A DNA stretch of 46,353 nucleotides from Candidatus Dormiibacterota bacterium. GTDB taxonomy: Bacteria; Chloroflexota; Dormibacteria; Aeolococcales; Aeolococcaceae. The position numbers were made by a program, and so were the translations under genes. Below, in pieces: positions 8,030-16,591 of the stretch (the first letter of the stretch is position 1; the number at the start of each line of letters is the position of its first letter). The notes under the pieces were generated by a model. The model searched no databases, was not told the DNA's origin, and was given only the letters and a program-made list of their open reading frames with translations. The stretch is taken from assembly GCA_036495095.1 (NCBI GenBank), contig DASXNK010000085.1:1-46353 (forward strand). The letters run 5' to 3'.

Positions 8030-9363
8030 GCAGCGTCGCCGAGGTCGCGGCCGGGCCGGACGTCTCCGGCTCGGGCCACGACGCCGTCCTCGTCGTGGGC
8101 GGCGGGATCGCGGGGATCACCGCCGCCCTCGAGGCCGCCGAGGCGGGGATGTCCGTCTACCTGGTCGAGCGCGCCCCCCAGCTCGGCGGCCGGGTGGCGC
8201 AGCTGGCCCGGTACTTCCCCAAGCTCTGCCCCCCCACCTGCGGGCTGGAGATCAACTACCAGCGGCTGCGCGACAACCGCGCCGTCCGCCTGCTCACCAC
8301 CACCGAGGTGGAGTCGATCTCGGGAGGGCCGGGCGCGTACGCGGTGCGGCTGCGGGTCGAGCCGCGCTTCGTCACCGACCGCTGCACGATGTGCAACGCC
8401 TGCGCCGAGGTCTGCCCCGTCGACCGGCCCAACGCCTTCGACTACGGGATGAGCACCACCAAAACGGCCTACCTGCCCCACGAGGCCGCCTACCCGGCGA
8501 GGTACGCGATCGACGCCTCGACCTGCCTCTTCGACGAGTGCGCGAAATGCGTCGACGCCTGCGCCTACGGGGCCATCGACCTCCACATGCAGCCCGAGAT
8601 CGTGGAGCTGCGGGTGGGCGCGGTGATCATCGCCACCGGCTGGCGCCCCTACGACGCCCGGGCGATCACCAATCTCGCCTTCGGCCACTCGCCCAACGTG
8701 ATCACCAACGTGATGATGGAGCGGATGGCGGCGGAGAGCGGACCGACCGGGGGCCGCATCGTCCGCCCCTCCGACGGCGCACCGGTGCGCAGCGTCGCCT
8801 TCATCCAGTGCGCCGGGTCGCGCGACCGTCTCCACCTGCGCTACTGCTCGAGCATCTGCTGTCTCGCATCGCTGAAGGAGGCGAGCCTGGTGCTCGATCG
8901 GAACCCCGACGCCCAGGTGCACGTCTTCTACATCGACCTGCGCACCCCGGGCACCTACGAGGCCTTCGCCGCGGGGGTGCTCGGCCATCCCCAGGTGCAC
9001 GCGGTCAAGGGCAAGGTCGCCGACATCCTCGAGGACCCCGCGACCGGCGAGCTCGTCGTCGTCGCCGACGACATGGTCGGGGCGGGGATGAGCCGCACCC
9101 GTGTCGACCTCGTCGTGCTCGCGACCGGGATGGCGCCGAGCCTCGGCGACGCCCCCACCGCCGGCGTCGACCTCGACGAGGACGGCTTCGTCGTCGAGGG
9201 AACCGACGCCGATGGCATCCTCGTCGCCGGCTGCGCCCGCGCCCCGGTCGACGTCGCCACCGCCACCGTCGACGCCACCGCGGCGGCGATGCGCGCGATC
9301 GCCCTGGTGCGGCGCAGCCCGGCGGGGGTGAGCGGGGGCGTCCCCCGCCGGAGGGAGAGCTGA
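8026..9363 (+). CDS. qmoA: QmoA/HdrA-like FAD and iron-sulfur protein
   Basis: 445 aa, GTG start overlapping the aprA stop. The FAD-binding motif AVLVVGGGIAGITAALEAAE starts at about residue 20 and is followed by GGRVAQLARYFPKLCPPTC, an HdrA-type signature with Cys68 and Cys72. Two ferredoxin-like sites are C120/123/126/130 (CTMCNACAEVC) and C167/172/175/179. The protein belongs to the HdrA family and in Qmo complexes accepts or donates electrons next to AprBA. Its place between aprA and qmoB and its length identify QmoA rather than a methanogen-type HdrA, which is longer. It should form a cytoplasmic complex with the next two products. Confidence 0.9.
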   Translation: MSSVAEVAAGPDVSGSGHDAVLVVGGGIAGITAALEAAEAGMSVYLVERAPQLGGRVAQLARYFPKLCPPTCGLEINYQRLRDNRAVRLLTTTEVESISGGPGAYAVRLRVEPRFVTDRCTMCNACAEVCPVDRPNAFDYGMSTTKTAYLPHEAAYPARYAIDASTCLFDECAKCVDACAYGAIDLHMQPEIVELRVGAVIIATGWRPYDARAITNLAFGHSPNVITNVMMERMAAESGPTGGRIVRPSDGAPVRSVAFIQCAGSRDRLHLRYCSSICCLASLKEASLVLDRNPDAQVHVFYIDLRTPGTYEAFAAGVLGHPQVHAVKGKVADILEDPATGELVVVADDMVGAGMSRTRVDLVVLATGMAPSLGDAPTAGVDLDEDGFVVEGTDADGILVAGCARAPVDVATATVDATAAAMRAIALVRRSPAGVSGGVPRRRES

Positions 9364-9365
9364 CG

Positions 9366-11513
9366 ATGGCGGCGCGGAAGACGGGCGTCTACGTCTGCGA
9401 GGGCTGCGGCATCGGCGAGTGCGTGAGCAGCGCGGCGCTGCTCGAGAGCGCCGCCGGCGAGGCCGGGGTCGCGGTGACCCGCACCTCACGGGCGTTCTGC
9501 CTCGAGGACTCGGCGCGGATCCGCGAGGACATCGAGAGCGAGGGGCTGGAGGCGGTCGTCATCGCCGCCTGCTCGCCGCGGGTCAACCGGCAGGTGTTCG
9601 ACCTCCGGCCGGCGATGGTGCGGCGGGTCAACCTCCGCGAGCACGTCGCCTGGAGCCAGGCGCCGCAGGACGAGGCCACCCAGGAGCTGGCCGACGACCT
9701 GCTGCGGATGGGGATCGCCGCCGCGCAGCACACCACCCCCCCGGTGGCCCGCATCGAGGACTGCGAGCGCCGCGTGCTCGTCGTCGGCGCCGGGCCGGCG
9801 GGGTTGAGCGCCGCGCTCAGCGCCGCCGAGGGTGGCTACGCGGTGACCCTGGTGGAGCGCGAGGCAGAGGCCGGCGGCTTCCTCCGCCGCCTCCACCGCG
9901 GCTGGGCGGCCCGCGGGTCGCTCGAGCCGGTCGACGTCGACGGCCTCGTCGCCCGGGTGCTCGACCACCCCTCGGTCACCCTGCGGACGGGCACCACCGT
10001 CGGCGGCGTCGAGGGCCAGCCGGGGCGGTTCGTGGCGACTCTCGAGGGCCCCGACGGCGCCGAGACCGTCGAGGCCGGCTCGGTGGTGATGGCCACCGGT
10101 TTCGAGCCGGTCGCCGCCGCGAGCTTCGCCGCCTACGGGCTCGGCGAGAACCCCGACGTCATCTCCTCGGTGGAGATGGAGGACCTCTGCCGCGGCGGCG
10201 GGCTGCTCCGCCCCTCCGACGGCCGGCCGGCGCGACGGGTGGCCATCCTCGCCTGCGACGGCCCTGCCGACACCGCCAACCTCCCCTACACCGGCAACGT
10301 CACCAGCATGACCGCGCTGAAGCAGGCGATGTACGTCCGCGAGCGCGATCCGGAGGCCGAGGTCTACCTGGTCTACGAGGACATGCAGACCCCGGGGCGC
10401 GACGAGCTGTACTACCGGCGGGTCCAGGAGGACCACGGCGTCTTCCTGATCCGCGGTCAGGTGCGCGCGGTCGAGCCGGCCGGGATGAACGGCGACGCCC
10501 ACCTGCGGGTGACCGCGCGGAACACCGTGCTCGCCGGCGACGTCACCCTCGAGGCCGACCTGGTCGTCGTCCAGCAGGGCATGGTGCCGGCCTCGGCGCT
10601 GCCGGCGGGGAGCGCGGCGCTCTCGCTCGGCTACCTCCAGGGCGGCGCGATGCCGACCGGCCGGGCCGGCTTCGCCGACTCGAACTTCCTCTGCTTCCCC
10701 TACGAGACCCGCCGCACCGGCATCTACTCGGCGGGCTGCGTCCACCGCGCCCAGGACATCGGCCAGAGCCGCCGCGACGGCGCCGCCGCCGCCCTCAAGG
10801 CGATCCAGGTGGTGGAGAAGGCGGCGTCCGGGCAGGCGGTGCACCCCCGGGTCGGCGAGCTCGGCTACCCGCAGTTCCTGATGAGCCGCTGCACCGCGTG
10901 CGGCCGGTGCACCCAGGAGTGCCCGTTCGGCGCCCTCGAGCTCGACGCTCTGCGCCACCCGGAGATCAACACCAACCGCTGCCGCCGCTGCGGCATCTGC
11001 ATGGGCGCGTGCCCGGTGCAGGTGATCTCGTTCCCCGACTACTCGGTGGAGCAGATCTCGGCGATGCAGAAGGTCATCAGCCTTCCCGAGGATGACGAGG
11101 ACCGGCTGCGCGTCCTGGTCTTCGCGTGCGAGAACGATGCCTACCCCGCGCTCGACATGGCGGGCATCAACCGGCTGCGGCTGCCGGTCGAGCTCCGGGT
11201 GGTCCCGGTGCGCTGCCTCGGCTCGGTGAACGCCGTGGTGGTCGCCGACGCGGTCCAGCGCGGCTTCGACGGCGTCGCCCTGCTCGGCTGCCGGTCGGGC
11301 CCCGACTACCAGTGCCACTTCATCCAGGGCAGCGAGCTGCTCGGCAAGCGCATGGACAACGTGCGCGAGACCCTGGGGCGGCTGGCCCTGGAGGAGGAGC
11401 GGGTGCAGGTGCTCGAGACCTCGATCGCCGACGCCCGCCGGCTGCCGGGGGTGCTCGGGGGCTTCGTCGAGCAGATCCGCGCGCTCGGCGCCAACCCGAT
11501 GAAGGGGTTCTGA
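9366..11513 (+). CDS. qmoB: QmoB: HdrA-like flavoprotein fused to MvhD domain
   Basis: 715 aa. Domain order: an N-terminal Cys-rich HdrA segment (CEGCGIGEC, Cys11/14/19, then AACSPRVNRQ), an FAD domain (RVLVVGAGPAGLSAALSAAE near residue 138), two [4Fe-4S] ferredoxin motifs (CTACGRCTQEC and CRRCGICMGAC, about 507-548) and a C-terminal MvhD/FlpD-like domain (RVLVFACENDAYPALDMAGI, then DGVALLGCRSGPDYQCHFIQ). This architecture and length are those of QmoB. The start codon lies 2 nt after the qmoA stop. It probably links QmoA to the HdrCB-like third subunit. No odd residues were seen in the cluster motifs. Confidence 0.92.
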   Translation: MAARKTGVYVCEGCGIGECVSSAALLESAAGEAGVAVTRTSRAFCLEDSARIREDIESEGLEAVVIAACSPRVNRQVFDLRPAMVRRVNLREHVAWSQAPQDEATQELADDLLRMGIAAAQHTTPPVARIEDCERRVLVVGAGPAGLSAALSAAEGGYAVTLVEREAEAGGFLRRLHRGWAARGSLEPVDVDGLVARVLDHPSVTLRTGTTVGGVEGQPGRFVATLEGPDGAETVEAGSVVMATGFEPVAAASFAAYGLGENPDVISSVEMEDLCRGGGLLRPSDGRPARRVAILACDGPADTANLPYTGNVTSMTALKQAMYVRERDPEAEVYLVYEDMQTPGRDELYYRRVQEDHGVFLIRGQVRAVEPAGMNGDAHLRVTARNTVLAGDVTLEADLVVVQQGMVPASALPAGSAALSLGYLQGGAMPTGRAGFADSNFLCFPYETRRTGIYSAGCVHRAQDIGQSRRDGAAAALKAIQVVEKAASGQAVHPRVGELGYPQFLMSRCTACGRCTQECPFGALELDALRHPEINTNRCRRCGICMGACPVQVISFPDYSVEQISAMQKVISLPEDDEDRLRVLVFACENDAYPALDMAGINRLRLPVELRVVPVRCLGSVNAVVVADAVQRGFDGVALLGCRSGPDYQCHFIQGSELLGKRMDNVRETLGRLALEEERVQVLETSIADARRLPGVLGGFVEQIRALGANPMKGF

Positions 11514-11515
11514 GC

Positions 11516-12727
11516 ATGAGCACCGTGGAACGCCCGGCGCCCGCCCCCATGGCCCTGCGTCCCGACGGCGGGTTCCTGCGCGACCTGATCGAGCGCGCCG
11601 GCGACTCCTTCAAGCGCTGCTACCAGTGCGGCACCTGCTCGGTGGTCTGCCCCTTCGCGTTCGCGGGCACCGGGCTGCCCCGGCAGGAGATGGCGCTGGC
11701 GCAGTGGGGGCTGAAGGACGCGCTGCTCGACAGCCCCAACCTCTGGCTGTGCACCACCTGCGGAAACTGCGCGCGGCTCTGCCCCCGCGAGGTCGACATC
11801 CCCGGCACCATCCGGGCGGCGCGCGAGCTCCAGGTGCTCGAGCGGGGCACCACCCCCGAGCTCACCACCGCGTTCGAGAACACCAGCCGCCACGGCAACC
11901 CGCTGGGGCTGCCGGCGCGGCGGCGGGCCGACTGGGCCGGGGGCGCCGGCGTCGCGGTGCCGGTCATCTCCAGGGATCGACGTCCGGTCGACGTGCTCCT
12001 CTGGGTCGAGTGCTACTGGGCGTACCACCCCCGCGGCAACAGTGCCGCGCAGGCGACGGCACGGATCCTCACCGCGCTCGGCGTCGACTTCGGCATCCTC
12101 GGCGTCGAGGAGCGCTGCGTCGCCGACTCCCAGCGGCTCGCCGGCGAGACCGGCATCTTCGAGGAGGCGGCGGAGCGGAACCTCGAGACCCTGCGCGGCC
12201 ACGAGTTCTCGATGCTCGTCACCCCGGATCCCCACGCGTACAACGCCTTCCGCAACCTCTACCCGGCGCTCAACGGCGGCGTCGCCCTGCCCGTCCAGCA
12301 CTACACCCAGTTCCTGGCGGGACGGATCGGCGATCTCGAGCTCCGGCCGGTGGCGCCGCGGCGGGTCACGTTCCACGACCCCTGCTACCTGGGACGTCAC
12401 AACGGCGAGTTCGAGTCGCCGCGCCGGCTGATCGAGGCCATCCCCGGGCTGACCCTGACGGAGATGGCCCACTGCCGGGCCAACGGCTACTGCTGCGGCG
12501 GCGGCGGCGGCGGGATGTGGAACAGCTCGTTCGTCAGGGAGCACGCCGAGGAGCGGCTCGCCGAGGTGCGGGTTCGCGAGGCGGTCGCCACCGGCGCCGA
12601 GGTGCTGGCGGTGTGCTGCCCGTTCGAGGTGTCGCTGTTCGAGGATGCGGTGAAGAGCACGGGCAACGAGGGGGCCCTGCTGGTGCGGGACATCGCGGAA
12701 CTGCTGGACGAGTCGCTCGCAGGCTGA
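11516..12727 (+). CDS. Soluble HdrC-HdrB fusion in the position of qmoC
   Basis: 403 aa. The N-terminal HdrC-like part carries two [4Fe-4S] motifs (CYQCGTCSVVC and CTTCGNCARLC). The C-terminal HdrB-like part has a degenerate first CCG domain (VECYWAYHP ... EERCVADSQRLAGETG) and a fuller second one (FHDPCYLGRHNGEF ... GYCCGGGGGGMW ... VCCPFE). Classical QmoC fuses HdrC to a cytochrome b-like HdrE membrane domain; here there is no hydrophobic segment and the catalytic-type HdrB module replaces it. Gram-positive sulfate reducers are known to have separate hdrBC genes after qmoAB, and this looks like the fused counterpart. The start is 2 nt after qmoB. Electrons could therefore go to a soluble thiol/disulfide or other carrier instead of directly to quinone. 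Confidence 0.85.
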   Translation: MSTVERPAPAPMALRPDGGFLRDLIERAGDSFKRCYQCGTCSVVCPFAFAGTGLPRQEMALAQWGLKDALLDSPNLWLCTTCGNCARLCPREVDIPGTIRAARELQVLERGTTPELTTAFENTSRHGNPLGLPARRRADWAGGAGVAVPVISRDRRPVDVLLWVECYWAYHPRGNSAAQATARILTALGVDFGILGVEERCVADSQRLAGETGIFEEAAERNLETLRGHEFSMLVTPDPHAYNAFRNLYPALNGGVALPVQHYTQFLAGRIGDLELRPVAPRRVTFHDPCYLGRHNGEFESPRRLIEAIPGLTLTEMAHCRANGYCCGGGGGGMWNSSFVREHAEERLAEVRVREAVATGAEVLAVCCPFEVSLFEDAVKSTGNEGALLVRDIAELLDESLAG

Positions 12728-12754
12728 GGGCGGCGGCACCGTCCGGAGGTGCGG

Positions 12755-13759
12755 TTACGCCTCCCCGTCCTGGATGAGCCTCAGCAGGTGATACAGCAGC
12801 ACCAGCTGGGTCAGGGCCAGGGGCTCGCTGCGCTGGGCGCCCTCGAGCTGGCCGAGCGAGGTGGGCACCGGGTCCTCCTCACCGAGGAGGTTCCAGATGT
12901 GCCGCTCGACCTCGGCGCTGTGCTCCTTGGGCGCATGCCCGTGGACGTGCAGGGCGTCGACCGGCTTGCCGTCCTCGTCACGCACCAGCTTGAGGTGGAT
13001 GGCGCGGCGGTTGTCGTCGGTGAGCACCGTGGAGAGGTCGGGGTGGCGGATGGTCGGCCGCAGCAGCAGCGTGGCGCTGAGCGGATGGTCGCTGCCGCCG
13101 GTGGCGGGGCGGCCGGGATGGGTGTGCCCGTTGGCGCCGTTCGAGTTGTGCTGGAGCGGGGCGAACTGCACCACCACGTCGGCGTCCCGGCGCTGGGGGC
13201 GGATGAACTGCGCCGACTCGGGCTCGCGGCGGGTCAGCTCGGCGAGCACCTGGCCCACCGAGTAGCCGCGCTTCCGGCAGTCGCGGTCGATCTTCCAGCC
13301 CTGGCGGATCTCCTCGGGCGGGTCCATGTAGACGGTGACGTCGAAGCAGGCGCGGGCCAGCTTGGTGGAGATCGGCAGCAGGCCCTCGACGATGACGATG
13401 TCGCTGGGCTCGATCAGCTCGGGGCGTCCGAAGGTGCCGCTGCGGTGGTTGTAGACCGGCTTGAGGATCGGCTGGCCGGTGGCGAGCAGCTGCAGGTGCT
13501 GCTCCATGATGTCGATGTGGTTGCAGTCGGGGTGGAGGGGGGTGAAGGGGAGGTGCTTGCGCTCCTCCCGGTCGTAGCGGTGGTAGTCGTCGGCGCACAC
13601 CGCGGTCACCCGGAGGTGCCGGAGTGCCTCGACCAGGCCCGCGGTCAGCGTGGTCTTGCCCGAGGCGCTGTCCCCGGCGATGGCCAGCATGACGGGGCGA
13701 CGGGTGCGCACCGTCGTAGCGCTCCGCGCACGCCGCATGGCCATCAGCTTCTCGGGCAT
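12755..13759 (-). CDS. prk: Phosphoribulokinase
   Basis: 334 aa. It makes ribulose-1,5-bisphosphate from ribulose-5-phosphate and ATP, the step that feeds RuBisCO. The P-loop is IAGDSASGKTTL (about 27-38). PRK-family features include ADDYHRYDREERKHLPFTPL, HPDCNHIDIMEQHLQLLATG, KPVYNHRSGTF and IVIVEGLLPISTKLAR. The ATG at 13759 has AGGAGG 7 nt upstream; the in-frame GTG at 13765 is too close to that site. The gene converges on the hdrCB gene with a 27-bp gap and is transcribed away from the response regulator gene. It is monocistronic here, separated from cbbLS by about 6 kb but within the same Calvin-cycle block. Confidence 0.93.
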   Translation of the reverse strand: MPEKLMAMRRARSATTVRTRRPVMLAIAGDSASGKTTLTAGLVEALRHLRVTAVCADDYHRYDREERKHLPFTPLHPDCNHIDIMEQHLQLLATGQPILKPVYNHRSGTFGRPELIEPSDIVIVEGLLPISTKLARACFDVTVYMDPPEEIRQGWKIDRDCRKRGYSVGQVLAELTRREPESAQFIRPQRRDADVVVQFAPLQHNSNGANGHTHPGRPATGGSDHPLSATLLLRPTIRHPDLSTVLTDDNRRAIHLKLVRDEDGKPVDALHVHGHAPKEHSAEVERHIWNLLGEEDPVPTSLGQLEGAQRSEPLALTQLVLLYHLLRLIQDGEA

Positions 13760-13905
13760 ACCCACTCCTCCTCAGCCTGTGCTGACGACGTTACCGCCGC
13801 GCTCCCGTCGAATCCTCCCCCACAGGGGGGAATGAGGCGGGGATGCCGTGGAGCCCCATCGTCGCACGCCGTCGGGGCGCCGTCGACGGCGCCCGTCGGG
13901 AGAGC

Positions 13906-13911
13906 TACAGT
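13906..13911 (+). promoter_or_regulatory. Candidate -10 box of the two-component operon
   Basis: TACAGT at 13906-13911 sits 41 nt before the ATG at 13953. A GTG at 13920 is in frame and lies 8 nt after the box, so a leaderless start there (11 extra residues) cannot be excluded. No -35 hexamer is clear. Confidence 0.35.
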
Positions 13912-13952
13912 GGACTCGCGTGGCCGCCCTCGCGGCACGTCAGGGGAGCTTG

Positions 13953-14669
13953 ATGTCGGGGACGGTGGAACAGCCTGCCGCCACGCCGGAGGCGGCGGCG
14001 CCGGCGCCCGCGCCACGGGTGCGGCTGCGCGTGCTGCTGGTCGACGACCACCAGATGGTGATCGACGGCCTGCGTGCCATGCTCGCCAACTACCCAGGCC
14101 GGGTCGAGGTCATCGGCGACTGCAGCACCCTCGAGGGGGTGCTCGCCCGGCTCCGCACCGACCCGCCCGACGTGGTCCTGCTCGACGTCCGGCTGCGCGG
14201 CCAGAGCGGCCTGGACATCTGCAGCGAGGTGGTCCGCGCCCGTCCCCAGACCAAGGTGGTGTTCCTCACCGTCTACGACTACGAGCAGTACCTCTTCCAG
14301 GCGCTGCGGCTGGGGGCGGCGGGCTTCCTGCTCAAGCGGGTGACCGGTGCCGAGCTGGTCGACCACCTGGAGCGAGCCCGGGACGGCGAGATCGTCATCG
14401 ACCCCTCGATGGCGGGGCGGGTGGCCCTCGCCGCGGCCCGGCTCCAGAGCGGCGAGTTCTGGCCCGGTGCCCACCTCGGGCTCAGCCAGCGCGAGAGCGA
14501 GGTGCTCCAGCTCATGGTCGGCGGGCTCAGCAACCGGGCGATCGCCCAGCGCCTCTTCGTCGGCGAGGAGACGGTGAAGAGCCACACCCGCTCCATCTAC
14601 CGCAAGCTCGAGGTCGGCGAGCGCGCCCAGGCGGTCGCCGTGGCATTGCGCGAGGGCCTCTTCCACTGA
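13953..14669 (+). CDS. NarL/FixJ-family response regulator
   Basis: 238 aa. The receiver domain occupies about 25-145, with the acidic pair Asp31-Asp32, phospho-acceptor Asp78 (VVLLDVRL) and the conserved Lys in FLLKRVTG. A LuxR-type helix-turn-helix lies at the C-terminus (LSQRESEVLQLMVGGLSNRA, then GEETVKSHTRSIYRKL). The first 24 residues are an Ala/Pro-rich leader. The ATG at 13953 has AGGGGA 5 nt upstream. The gene is followed after 14 nt by a histidine kinase that is almost certainly its partner. Lying between prk and rpe, the pair may adjust carbon fixation or sulfur oxidation to redox or energy state. That target is inferred from position only. Confidence 0.9.
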   Translation: MSGTVEQPAATPEAAAPAPAPRVRLRVLLVDDHQMVIDGLRAMLANYPGRVEVIGDCSTLEGVLARLRTDPPDVVLLDVRLRGQSGLDICSEVVRARPQTKVVFLTVYDYEQYLFQALRLGAAGFLLKRVTGAELVDHLERARDGEIVIDPSMAGRVALAAARLQSGEFWPGAHLGLSQRESEVLQLMVGGLSNRAIAQRLFVGEETVKSHTRSIYRKLEVGERAQAVAVALREGLFH

Positions 14670-14683
14670 GCGTCGAGGAGGCC

Positions 14684-15880
14684 GTGCCGGAGCTCCCCTC
14701 CCCCGAAGCGCAGGAGGAGAACGAGCTGCTGCGGCGGATCATCGCCACCTTCTCGGCCGGGCTCGACCTCGAGGGCACGGTGCGCCGGCTGGCCCGGCTG
14801 ATGATCGAGGTGACCGCCGCCGACGTCTGCTTCGTCCACGTCCTCGACGAGACCGGCCGGCGGCTGGTGCTCGCCGGCGGCACCCCGCCCTTCGACGAGC
14901 TCGCCGGCACCATCGAGCTCGCCGTCGGCGAGGGGGTGGCCGGCTGGGTGGCGCTGCACGGCGAGCCCGCCGTCGTCGAGGACAAGTGGAACGATCCCCG
15001 CTATCGGTACTTCCCCGAGCTGCGCGGCGAGAACTACGCCTCGCTGCTCTCGGTGCCGATGATCAGCCGCCCCGGCCACCTCGTCGGGGTGCTCAACGTC
15101 CACTCCGAGAGCCGCCGCCATTTCTCACCGGACAAGGTGATCCTGGTCGGCCACGTCGCCAACCTGATGGCCGGCGCGGTCGAGAACGCCCGCCTCTACA
15201 CCCGGCTCGCCGAGCGCGAGGAGGCGGTGGAGCGCTTCGCCCAGCACACCCTCGAGCTCCAGGAGGCCGAGCGCCAGCGGCTCGCCGCGGAGATCCACGA
15301 CGGCATCAGCCAGCGGATCGTCAGCCTCCACTACCACCTCTGCGCGGCCGCCGAGACGCTGCCGCCGGAGAGCGCCCGGGTCGCCACCCAGATCAGCGCC
15401 GCCCGCGACCTCGCCGCCGCCGCCCTCGACGAGGCCCGCTCGGCGATCGGCGGGCTGCGGCCGCCGCTGCTCGACGACCTCGGCCTCGGCGCCTGCCTCC
15501 GCGGGCTGGCCCGGGACCTGCCCCCGGGGATCTCCGCCGACGTCGAGGTGGACACCTCCGACCTCGACGCCCACGTGGAGACCGCGATCTACCGGATGGC
15601 CCAGGAGGCGCTCCAGAACGTGATCAAGCACGCCGGGGCGAGCCACGTGCGCATCGAGCTGCGCTCGCTCCCCCACGTGGTGCGGGTGCTGGTGGTCGAC
15701 GACGGGGTGGGCTTCGCTCCCGAGGCGGTGGTGGGGCAGCCGGGGGGCACCCGCTACGGGCTCACCGGCATGCAGGCGCGCGCCGACCTGGTGGGGGCGG
15801 AGCTGCGAATCGACTCCACGCCGGGCAGGGGCACCCGGGTCAGCATCACCGTGCCGGTCAGCGAACCGCTGCGTCGGTGA
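14684..15880 (+). CDS. GAF-domain sensor histidine kinase (NarL-partner type)
   Basis: About 398 aa. A GAF domain (about 20-172) is followed by a coiled-coil linker, a HisKA_3 domain with phospho-acceptor His205 (RLAAEIHDGISQRI) and a HATPase_c domain (AQEALQNVIKHAGASH, VVDDGVGF, YGLTGMQARADLVGAELRI). No transmembrane segment is present, so it should sense a cytoplasmic signal through GAF; no heme-binding Cys or His pattern is obvious. The start is uncertain: the GTG at 14684 has AGGAGG only 2 nt upstream, and a CTG overlapping the previous stop at 14666 is the alternative. Its 3' end overlaps the convergent rpe gene by 23 bp. Confidence 0.88.
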   Translation: MPELPSPEAQEENELLRRIIATFSAGLDLEGTVRRLARLMIEVTAADVCFVHVLDETGRRLVLAGGTPPFDELAGTIELAVGEGVAGWVALHGEPAVVEDKWNDPRYRYFPELRGENYASLLSVPMISRPGHLVGVLNVHSESRRHFSPDKVILVGHVANLMAGAVENARLYTRLAEREEAVERFAQHTLELQEAERQRLAAEIHDGISQRIVSLHYHLCAAAETLPPESARVATQISAARDLAAAALDEARSAIGGLRPPLLDDLGLGACLRGLARDLPPGISADVEVDTSDLDAHVETAIYRMAQEALQNVIKHAGASHVRIELRSLPHVVRVLVVDDGVGFAPEAVVGQPGGTRYGLTGMQARADLVGAELRIDSTPGRGTRVSITVPVSEPLRR

Positions 15881-16565
15881 GCCCGGCGCCGGCGCTCAGC
15901 ACCGCCTGACCCCCGGCCGCGGGGCCGTCGGGATGGCCGAACACCGCGGTGCCGGCGACCAGCACGTTGGCTCCCGCCTCCACGCAGGCGCGGGCGTTGG
16001 ACGCGTCGACGCCGCCGTCGACCTCGATCTCGGTGTCCAGCCCCTGGCGGTCGATCTCGGCGCGGACCCGCTCGACCTTGAGCAGGGTGCGGGGGATCAG
16101 CTTCTGGCCGCCGTAGCCGGGGTTGATCGTCATCACCAGCGCCAGGTCGCAGACCTCGAGGATGTCGTCGAGGTTGGAGGCCGGGGTGCTGGGATTGATG
16201 GCGGCGCCGCTGCGGCAGTCGAGGGCGCGGATCGCGGTGAGGGTGCGGTGGAGGTGCGGGCACACCTCGTAGTGGACCGTGATCGCGTCGGCGCCGGCCC
16301 GGGCGAAGGTCTCGAGGTGGCGGTCGGGCTCGATGATCATCAGGTGGAGCTCGAGCGGCAGGGTGGTGATCCTCCTCAGCGCCCGCACCGTGTCGGTGCC
16401 GAAGGTGAAGTTGGGGACGAACACGCCATCCATGACATCGACGTGGAGCCGCTCGGTGCCGCTGCCCTCCAGCGACCGCACCGAGTCGGCGAGGTGGGCG
16501 AAGTCGGAGGCGAGCAGGCTCGGGGCGAGGTGGATGGCGTCCCTGCAGGGTGTCCAGCGCGGCAT
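15858..16565 (-). CDS. rpe: Ribulose-phosphate 3-epimerase
   Basis: 235 aa, the usual length. It interconverts ribulose-5-phosphate and xylulose-5-phosphate in the Calvin and pentose phosphate cycles. The TIM-barrel signatures are complete: LAPSLLASDFAHL, HVDVMDGVFVPNFTFG, ELHLMI, NPSTP, INPGYGGQKLI and EVDGGV, including the metal-binding His and Asp residues. The ATG at 16565 is chosen because the conserved core begins about 12 residues later. It is the last gene of the minus-strand run cbbR, histidine phosphatase, FAD oxidoreductase, rpe, starting 26 nt after its upstream neighbour, so co-regulation with carbon fixation genes is likely. Confidence 0.93.
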   Translation of the reverse strand: MPRWTPCRDAIHLAPSLLASDFAHLADSVRSLEGSGTERLHVDVMDGVFVPNFTFGTDTVRALRRITTLPLELHLMIIEPDRHLETFARAGADAITVHYEVCPHLHRTLTAIRALDCRSGAAINPSTPASNLDDILEVCDLALVMTINPGYGGQKLIPRTLLKVERVRAEIDRQGLDTEIEVDGGVDASNARACVEAGANVLVAGTAVFGHPDGPAAGGQAVLSAGAGLTDAAVR

Positions 16566-16591
16566 CCGCCGATCATCACAGAGTCGGAGGC

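Noticed and set aside
4477-12727. Reading sat-apr-qmo as a sulfate-reduction operon
   Set aside because: No dsrAB is seen, and the nearby sHdr-type genes and aerobic-type red RuBisCO favour oxidation. It is not excluded, only judged less likely.
12745-12763. Bidirectional terminator between hdrCB and prk
   Set aside because: Only a short, bulged 5-7 bp stem without T-runs; too weak to list.
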